A DNA stretch of 28,141 bases from Acidobacteriota bacterium (GTDB lineage: Bacteria > Acidobacteriota > Terriglobia > Bryobacterales > Bryobacteraceae): positions 1-28,141 of the forward strand of contig JAEZIJ010000255.1 in NCBI GenBank assembly GCA_023436715.1. Reading direction: 5' to 3'. A model generated the notes under the pieces. It had not been told where the DNA came from and did no database searches. It saw only the letters and a program-made list of their open reading frames with translations. This document shows positions 23,194-28,141 of the stretch, piece after piece; positions within the stretch are counted from its first letter, which is position 1; each line of letters begins with the position of its first letter. Both the position numbers and the translations under genes were made by a program.

Positions 23194-23721
23194 ATGGCAG
23201 CCGTCAAAACAGAAAAGGTACTCAGAGGTTTGATCGTTCTTTGTGTCGCCGTTCTCGTTTGGGTGGTTGCCGGCACGTTTCGAGAGAACGTGATCGTCGC
23301 GGGTGATACCGCGCCCAATTTCTCCATCGCCACCGATGCCGGTAGAACCGTCACGCGCTCCGATTTCGGAGGCAAGCTGCTCGTCCTGAATTTCTGGGCC
23401 ACCTGGTGCCCTCCCTGCATCGAGGAGATCCCCTCGCTCGACCAGTTCCAAAAACAACTCGCCGACAAGGGCGTAGTGGTGCTCGGCGTGAGCGTGGACC
23501 AAAGCCAGAGCGCATACCGGAACTTCCTCGCGAAGACGAAAATCGCCTTCCAGACCGCACGCGATCCCGAGTCGAAGATCAGCACCGAGTACGGCACATT
23601 TAAGTACCCGGAGACCTACATCATCAACCGCGACGGGCGCGTGGTGGAAAAGATCATCGGGCCCACGAACTGGACCGATGAAGCCATGCTGGCCCGCGTC
23701 AAAGCATTGCTGGCCTCATGA
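23194..23721 (+). CDS. TlpA/ResA-like membrane-anchored thioredoxin
   Basis: A 175-aa protein with one N-terminal membrane helix (residues about 9-27) and a periplasmic thioredoxin fold. The active site is WCPPC (Cys72, Cys75) within LNFWATWCPPCIEEIP, and a cis-Pro region is seen in TFKYPETYIINRDG. TlpA/ResA proteins reduce apo-cytochrome or other periplasmic disulfides. The ATG is preceded by AGGA. It opens a plus-strand operon: its stop overlaps the glcD-like start (ATGA). It is divergent from the pterin operon across 115 bp that must hold both promoters; I found no convincing hexamers there. Confidence 0.92.
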   Translation: MAAVKTEKVLRGLIVLCVAVLVWVVAGTFRENVIVAGDTAPNFSIATDAGRTVTRSDFGGKLLVLNFWATWCPPCIEEIPSLDQFQKQLADKGVVVLGVSVDQSQSAYRNFLAKTKIAFQTARDPESKISTEYGTFKYPETYIINRDGRVVEKIIGPTNWTDEAMLARVKALLAS

Positions 23722-25154
23722 TCCCGGAACGGGCAAGACAGGAATTCATTGCGGCCATAGGCCCGCGCGGTTACCTCGACAGCCCGGAAGACCTCCTGCT
23801 CTACGAATATGACGGCAGTGTGGACCGCGGCCGCCCGGACCTCGTCGTTTTCCCTCGCTCAACTCAGGACGTCGTGAACCTCGTCCGAATCGCGCACCGT
23901 CACGGCGTTCCCGTGATCGGTCGCGGGGCCGGCACCGGTCTCAGCGGCGGCGCCATCCCGGTGGATGGCGGTGTGATGGTCGCGTTTGCGCGAATGAACC
24001 GCATCCTGGCGCTCGACGTCGAAAACGAGCGCGCCGTGGTGGAACCCGGAGTGGTGAATCTCGATGTCACTCTCGCGGTCCAGGGGCGCAACTACTTCTT
24101 TGCGCCGGATCCTTCCAGCCAGAAAGCGTGCACGATCGGCGGCAACGTGGCGGAAAACGCAGGAGGCCCCCACACGCTGGCCTACGGCGTCACCACCAAC
24201 CACGTGCTCGGCCTCGAAGCCGTTCTGCCGGACGGGACGATCTTCACCACCGGCGGCAAGGAACTCGATCTCCCGGGCTACGACCTCACAGGCTTCCTTA
24301 CGGGTTCCGAAGGCACGCTGGCTCTCGTGACGAAAGTGGTGCTGCGTCTCATGCGCAAGCCGGAGCACGTCAAGACCGTGCTGGCCGTCTACAACTCCGC
24401 CGAGGATGCCGGGGAAACCGTCGCTGAGATCACCGCGCGCGCAATCACCCCCGTTGCGGTCGAAATGCTCGATGGCGTGATGCTCCGCATGGTCGAGGAA
24501 GCCACGCACGCCGGCTACCCCATGGATGCCGCCGCCGTGCTGCTCATTGAACTCGAAGGCGTGCGCGAAGCCGTGGATGAGCAGGTGGAGCAGGTGCGCG
24601 AAGCCTGCATGGTTTGCCGGGCGCGCGAGTTCCGCGTCGCGCAGTCGGCGGAAGAGCGCGAACTTCTCTGGAAGGGCCGCAAGAACGCATTCGGCGCTGT
24701 CGGCCGCGTCAGCCCGACCTACTACGTGCAGGACGGCGTCGTCCCGCGCACCGAGATCGCGCCCACGTTGCGTTACATCCAGCAGGTCTCCGAAAAGTAC
24801 GGCCTCACAATCAGCAACATCTTCCACGCGGGCGACGGCAACATGCACCCCATCATCCTCTTCGACGCACGCCGCCCGGGCGACCTCGAAAAGGCTCGCG
24901 CCGCCGGAGAGGATATCCTACGCCGCTCGATCGCCGTGGGCGGCACCATCACAGGCGAGCATGGGGTCGGCATGGAAAAGAAAGAACTCATGCCCGAGCT
25001 GTTCAGCCCGGAAACCATCGACCTTCTCCGCGCCGTCAAGATGCTGTTCGATCCCGGCTGCCGCTTCAATCCCGGCAAGATCCTCCCCACCGGCCGCGGC
25101 TGCGTCGAAATCCCCCGTTCCGCTCCGGTACCCGTTCAATCCGATGCCTTCTAG
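23718..25154 (+). CDS. FAD-linked oxidase, GlcD (glycolate oxidase subunit)-like
   Basis: A 478-aa flavoprotein of the GlcD/LldD2-like PCMH-FAD family that oxidises 2-hydroxy acids such as glycolate or D-lactate. The FAD-binding part contains VIGRGAGTGLSGGAIP and TIGGNVAENAGGPH. The C-terminal cap contains NIFHAGDGNMHP and TGEHGVGMEKK with FNPGKILP, all standard for the family. GlcE and GlcF (FeS) subunits are not adjacent, so it may act alone or with subunits encoded elsewhere. The start overlaps the tlpA stop by 4 bp and the end overlaps the UroD-family gene by 11 bp. Confidence 0.93.
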   Translation: MIPERARQEFIAAIGPRGYLDSPEDLLLYEYDGSVDRGRPDLVVFPRSTQDVVNLVRIAHRHGVPVIGRGAGTGLSGGAIPVDGGVMVAFARMNRILALDVENERAVVEPGVVNLDVTLAVQGRNYFFAPDPSSQKACTIGGNVAENAGGPHTLAYGVTTNHVLGLEAVLPDGTIFTTGGKELDLPGYDLTGFLTGSEGTLALVTKVVLRLMRKPEHVKTVLAVYNSAEDAGETVAEITARAITPVAVEMLDGVMLRMVEEATHAGYPMDAAAVLLIELEGVREAVDEQVEQVREACMVCRAREFRVAQSAEERELLWKGRKNAFGAVGRVSPTYYVQDGVVPRTEIAPTLRYIQQVSEKYGLTISNIFHAGDGNMHPIILFDARRPGDLEKARAAGEDILRRSIAVGGTITGEHGVGMEKKELMPELFSPETIDLLRAVKMLFDPGCRFNPGKILPTGRGCVEIPRSAPVPVQSDAF

Positions 25155-26046
25155 ACTCAACAGCAAGGAGCGTGTTGACCGCGCGCTCCATGGCGAGGAT
25201 GTCGATCGCCCGCCTTTCACGCTTTGGAACCACTTCGGGCTCGAGAGACTCCCCGCCGGCCATCACGCGCGCGCCACACTCGAATTCCATAGCAGGCACC
25301 GCACGGACCTCGTGAAGGTCATGAGCGATTTCCCGTACCCCAGACCCCATCGCGGCCTGGAATCGCTCAAGGAGGAAACGAATCCGTTCCCCGAACAGAT
25401 TCGCGCCCTGGAGATGATCCGCGATGGCCTGGCCGGCTCGAAGTACTTCGTCGAGACCGTCTTCAATCCTTACAACCAGGCGCGGAAGATTACTTCGAAA
25501 GCCGAGGTGGCGCGGTTGCGGCGGGAAGACCCGCAAGCGTTGCTCGATGCACTCGAAATCATCGCGAAGTCCGAGGCCAACCACGCGCGCCGTGCGATAG
25601 AGGCCGGTGCCTCGGGCATCTTTCTCGCGATCGACAACGCCATCGAGGGCATCCTGACCCGCGACGAGTACGCGAAGTTCTCCGAGCCATTCGACCGCAT
25701 GGTGCTCGACGCCGTACGCAGCGCGCCGCTGAACCTGCTCCACCTTCACGGGGACAAGGTCTACCTCGACGTCTTCTGCCAGGGCTGGCCCGTCGCGGGC
25801 ATCAACTATTCCGCCCAGACCACCGGAGTCGGCATCGCGGATGTGCGCGCGCGTTACAACGGTCTCATCATGGGCGGCATCGATGAGGTCAATTACCGGA
25901 CCCTCACGGAAGCTCAGATCCGCGAGCAATGGCATGCCGCACAGAGCGCCGCGGGCAAGCGCTTCTTCCTGGCGCCCGGATGCTCGGTGCCTGACGATAG
26001 CGCCGATGAGGAACTGTCCCGCCTGGCCGCGGTCCTCGGAGCCTGA
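25144..26046 (+). CDS. Uroporphyrinogen decarboxylase (UroD)-family protein, probably not HemE
   Basis: A 300-aa TIM-barrel protein of the URO-D superfamily. The N-terminus SKERVDRALHGEDVDRPPF is the family entry motif, and HLHGDKVYLDVF and LIMGGIDEVNYRTLTEAQI mark the C-terminal half. It is shorter than HemE (about 340-350) and lacks the HemE RQAGRYLPEYR segment, which favours the corrinoid methyltransferase-like or otherwise uncharacterised branch. No corrinoid protein or mtaB-like gene is adjacent, so function is open. The ATG at 25144 lies inside the end of the glcD-like gene. A much longer frame upstream is only its shadow. Confidence 0.82.
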   Translation: MPSRLNSKERVDRALHGEDVDRPPFTLWNHFGLERLPAGHHARATLEFHSRHRTDLVKVMSDFPYPRPHRGLESLKEETNPFPEQIRALEMIRDGLAGSKYFVETVFNPYNQARKITSKAEVARLRREDPQALLDALEIIAKSEANHARRAIEAGASGIFLAIDNAIEGILTRDEYAKFSEPFDRMVLDAVRSAPLNLLHLHGDKVYLDVFCQGWPVAGINYSAQTTGVGIADVRARYNGLIMGGIDEVNYRTLTEAQIREQWHAAQSAAGKRFFLAPGCSVPDDSADEELSRLAAVLGA

Positions 26047-26047
26047 C

Positions 26048-26824
26048 GTGGACGAGTTCTTCAGTGTCGCCGCCCCTTTCTATGACGCGGACTACGCGTC
26101 TCTGCGCTGGGATGCGGACGTCCCGTTCTATGTGGAGATTGCGAAAGAGTCCGGCGGCCCGGTCCTCGAGATGGGCTGCGGCACCGGCCGCATCCTGCTG
26201 CCCACCGCGCGGGCGGGCATCGCGATCCACGGCATTGACCTCTCGCCTGGCATGCTCGCCCAACTCGAATCGAAGCTGGCCTCGGAGCCGGCCGAAGTGC
26301 GTGGCCGCGCATCGTGCGCGCAGGGCGACGTCCGCACCGCCGTTGTGGGACAAAAGTTCGCACTCGTGACCGCTCCGTTCGGAGTAGCGCAACTGCTCCT
26401 ATCGCGTGAAGACCAGCGTGCCTGGCTCCGCAACGTTCGCCGCCACCTGCTGCCGGGCGGAGCGCTGTGCTTTGATGTCTTCCAGCCGAACTTCTTCTAT
26501 CTGGCGGAACCGCGCGGCCCTTTGACGGATGTCGATCGAACCGACCCCGCCACCGGCCGCCGCACGCGCCGCATCGCCCGCACAACGCCGCACAATGAAT
26601 TCCAAACCCTCGACGTCGAGTTCACATGGATTGTCGAGGAGGAAAGCGGCTCCACTGAATCCGGCGGCTCGCTCCGTCTGCGCTGGTTCACCCGCGGCGA
26701 ACTGGAGAACCTCCTTGAACTCGAGGGTTTCGAGATCACGGATTATTGGGGTTCATTCGGCCGCGACCCGTTCGGCGAAGGCGCCACCGAACAGATCATC
26801 CGAGCCGTCGCGGGCGTATCATAG
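26048..26824 (+). CDS. Class I SAM-dependent methyltransferase
   Basis: A 258-aa Rossmann-fold methyltransferase. Motif I is VLEMGCGTGRILLP (residues about 39-52), followed by the acidic loop GIDLSPGML, QGDVRT, and HLLPGGALCFDVF before the late strands. FYDADYASLRWDADVPFY at the start is typical of small-molecule enzymes of this class. Substrate unknown. It starts with a GTG 1 bp after the UroD-family stop, so the two are coupled; this supports (without proving) a joint role in methyl transfer. The serine hydrolase follows after 5 bp. Confidence 0.88.
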   Translation: MDEFFSVAAPFYDADYASLRWDADVPFYVEIAKESGGPVLEMGCGTGRILLPTARAGIAIHGIDLSPGMLAQLESKLASEPAEVRGRASCAQGDVRTAVVGQKFALVTAPFGVAQLLLSREDQRAWLRNVRRHLLPGGALCFDVFQPNFFYLAEPRGPLTDVDRTDPATGRRTRRIARTTPHNEFQTLDVEFTWIVEEESGSTESGGSLRLRWFTRGELENLLELEGFEITDYWGSFGRDPFGEGATEQIIRAVAGVS

Positions 26825-26829
26825 CACCT

Positions 26830-28038
26830 ATGAAGCGCACGCTCGTTCTCTTCCTTGCAGCCCTCTGTCTCTCCGCAGCGCCCCCGGATACCCAAAAAGC
26901 CGGAATGGATCCGGCTCTGCTTGCCAGAATCCCGGCGCGGATGAAGTCGTTCGTCGATCGCGGAACGATCTCCGGAGCGGTTACACTCGTGGCCCGCCAC
27001 GGTGTACTCGCTAGCCTCGATGCGGTCGGCTATCAGGACCTCGAAAGCAAGAAGCCGATGCGCACGGATACGATCTTCCAGATCATGTCGATGACCAAGC
27101 CCGTCACCGCGGCCGGCATTATGTTGCTGATGGAAGAGGGCCGCCTCGCGCTCAGCGATCCCGTCGAGAAGTACCTCCCCGAGTTTCGCGGCATGTGGGT
27201 CCTTGAGAGCCGTGAAGGACACCGGCGCACGCTCCGGCGCCCGTCGCGCTCCATCACGATTCGCGACCTTCTCACCCACACCTCGGGCGTCACCACGCCC
27301 GAAGCGATCCGCGGCATCCTGGCAACCTTCGACCGCACACTCGCCGAGGCCGTCGCCCTCTATTCGCAATCGCCGCTCGAGTTCGAGCCCGGCACAAAGT
27401 GGTCCTACAGCAACGCGGGGATCGCCACGCTCGGCCGCATTATCGAAGTCGTCTCCGATCAGCCGTACGAGCGCTTCATCGACGAGCGAATCCTGAAGCC
27501 GCTGGGCATGAAGGACAGCTTCTTCTTTCCTCCCGCGGATAAACTCGACCGCATCGCCATGGTCTACAAATTCGAGGACGGCAAGTTGCGCCGAGCCGGT
27601 TCCGAGACTCTCGGCGGGGCGCCCGATAACTACCGCAAGGGGGCGAAGTATCCGTGCCCTGAGTGCGGCATGTTCTCGACCGCGGCTGATCTTCAGGCTT
27701 TTTACCAGATGATGCTGAACGGCGGGACCTACAACGGCAGGCGTTTGCTCTCGCGGCAGACCGTGGAACTCATGACGGCAGTGCACACGGGCGATCTCCC
27801 TGCCGGCCACTCGCCCGGCATGGGCTACGGGCTGGCGTGGGCCGTCGTCCGCGACCCCCTCGGCGCGCTTGAATTGCTCTCAGTCGGCACCTACGGCCAT
27901 GGCGGCGCCTTCGGCACACAGGGCTGGGTGGATCCGAAGCTCGACATGGTCCGCGTCCTGCTGATCGGGCGCAGCACAAGCGGCAACGACGAGCGCAACG
28001 CCTTCTTCACTCTCGCCGGTTCCGCCGTCGTCCAATGA
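26830..28038 (+). CDS. Secreted serine hydrolase, beta-lactamase class C/EstB-like
   Basis: A 402-aa protein with a signal peptide (MKRTLVLFLAALCLSA) and a PBP/beta-lactamase fold. The catalytic Ser87 and Lys90 are in SMTK, the second motif is YSNAG (Tyr-x-Asn), and the third is HGG in TYGHGGAFGT, the pattern of class C-related esterases and D-aminopeptidases rather than a true resistance enzyme. LLTHTSG is another hallmark. The ATG at 26830 directly precedes the signal peptide. It is the last gene of the five-gene operon and is followed by a small hairpin. Physiological substrate unknown. Confidence 0.92.
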   Translation: MKRTLVLFLAALCLSAAPPDTQKAGMDPALLARIPARMKSFVDRGTISGAVTLVARHGVLASLDAVGYQDLESKKPMRTDTIFQIMSMTKPVTAAGIMLLMEEGRLALSDPVEKYLPEFRGMWVLESREGHRRTLRRPSRSITIRDLLTHTSGVTTPEAIRGILATFDRTLAEAVALYSQSPLEFEPGTKWSYSNAGIATLGRIIEVVSDQPYERFIDERILKPLGMKDSFFFPPADKLDRIAMVYKFEDGKLRRAGSETLGGAPDNYRKGAKYPCPECGMFSTAADLQAFYQMMLNGGTYNGRRLLSRQTVELMTAVHTGDLPAGHSPGMGYGLAWAVVRDPLGALELLSVGTYGHGGAFGTQGWVDPKLDMVRVLLIGRSTSGNDERNAFFTLAGSAVVQ

Positions 28039-28058
28039 TCTGGGCAGCTGCGCCCAGA
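28039..28058 (+). terminator. Short hairpin after serine hydrolase gene
   Basis: TCTGGGC (28039-28045) pairs with GCCCAGA (28052-28058), 7 bp, loop AGCTGC, immediately after the stop codon. Followed by ACTTGTCT, only a poor U-tract, so a weak terminator call. Confidence 0.45.
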
Positions 28059-28106
28059 CTTGTCTAAATTGCGTTTTGCGATTAGCGCGGCGCGTACTCC
28101 GGCCAC

Positions 28107-28126
28107 GGGCGACGCATGCGTCGCCC
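28107..28126. repeat. 20-bp perfect palindrome, REP-like
   Basis: GGGCGACGCA followed directly by its reverse complement TGCGTCGCCC. Palindromes of this type (GGGCGAC...GTCGCCC next to CCTAC) are common dispersed intergenic repeats in several GC-rich phyla. Only one copy is seen in the window, so dispersal cannot be shown here. Confidence 0.5.
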
Positions 28127-28141
28127 CTACGGACGATTGCT

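Noticed and set aside
25144..26046. hemE (uroporphyrinogen decarboxylase proper)
   Set aside because: Too short, lacks the RQAGRYLPEYR-type segment, and no other heme genes are adjacent.
26830..28038. True beta-lactamase (antibiotic resistance)
   Set aside because: SxxK, YxN and HGG fit the broad class C-related esterase/peptidase group; nothing specific to AmpC is seen.
1..28141. CRISPR array, prophage or toxin-antitoxin pair
   Set aside because: No regularly spaced short repeats with unique spacers, no phage structural genes and no recognisable toxin-antitoxin pair; the only tandem repeat is the 379-bp gene cassette.

Overview
The window is GC-rich bacterial chromosome with dense, mostly translationally coupled gene blocks. 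The gene mix points to an Acidobacteriota soil heterotroph, most likely of the Solibacter/Bryobacter kind: a Tat-exported Gfo/Idh/MocA oxidoreductase, an SMP-30 lactonase, a secreted serine hydrolase, a GH57-TreY pair, an ArsA-like ATPase operon and lysine-rich small secreted proteins. The taxon is inferred from gene content; no rRNA gene is present.

Layout. 1-566 holds degenerate, insertion-sequence-like debris downstream of a minus-strand tRNA-Ala(GGC) at 567-642. 721-5012 is a plus-strand operon: HD-domain protein, SMP-30 lactonase, Nudix hydrolase, MutS2. 5070-6172 is an array of three small genes, each exactly 53 codons and spaced exactly 379 bp apart. Each has its own A+T-rich, structured leader and a GC-rich 3' hairpin. 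6191-10880 is a minus-strand block, read from high to low coordinates: secreted hypothetical, YqiA-like esterase, Tat-exported oxidoreductase, a terminator, then a tightly overlapping arsA-like / small helical protein / bcp operon. Divergent from it is acpP-fabF (10982-12509), followed by a membrane hybrid histidine kinase.

14558-20223 (minus) is an alpha-glucan operon, GH57 then treY, coupled to a VOC/PhnB gene broken by a nonsense mutation and a frameshift. 20347-21207 is a formate/nitrite-transporter-family protein. 21237-23078 (minus) is a pterin operon: two tandem 6-pyruvoyl-tetrahydropterin-synthase-like paralogues, folE and an unknown 121-aa protein. 23194-28038 (plus) is a five-gene operon: TlpA-like thioredoxin, GlcD-like FAD oxidase, UroD-family protein, methyltransferase, secreted serine hydrolase. 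The window ends in a short palindrome-containing intergenic stretch.

The strongest candidates for something undescribed are these. (1) The triplicated leader-peptide-hairpin cassette, whose leader RNA shows two hairpins with compensatory or GNRA-preserving changes between copies. (2) The tandem PTPS paralogues, one of which has lost the catalytic cysteine. Start codons were moved from the longest ORF wherever overlap, Shine-Dalgarno or family numbering gave better support; this is stated per gene.
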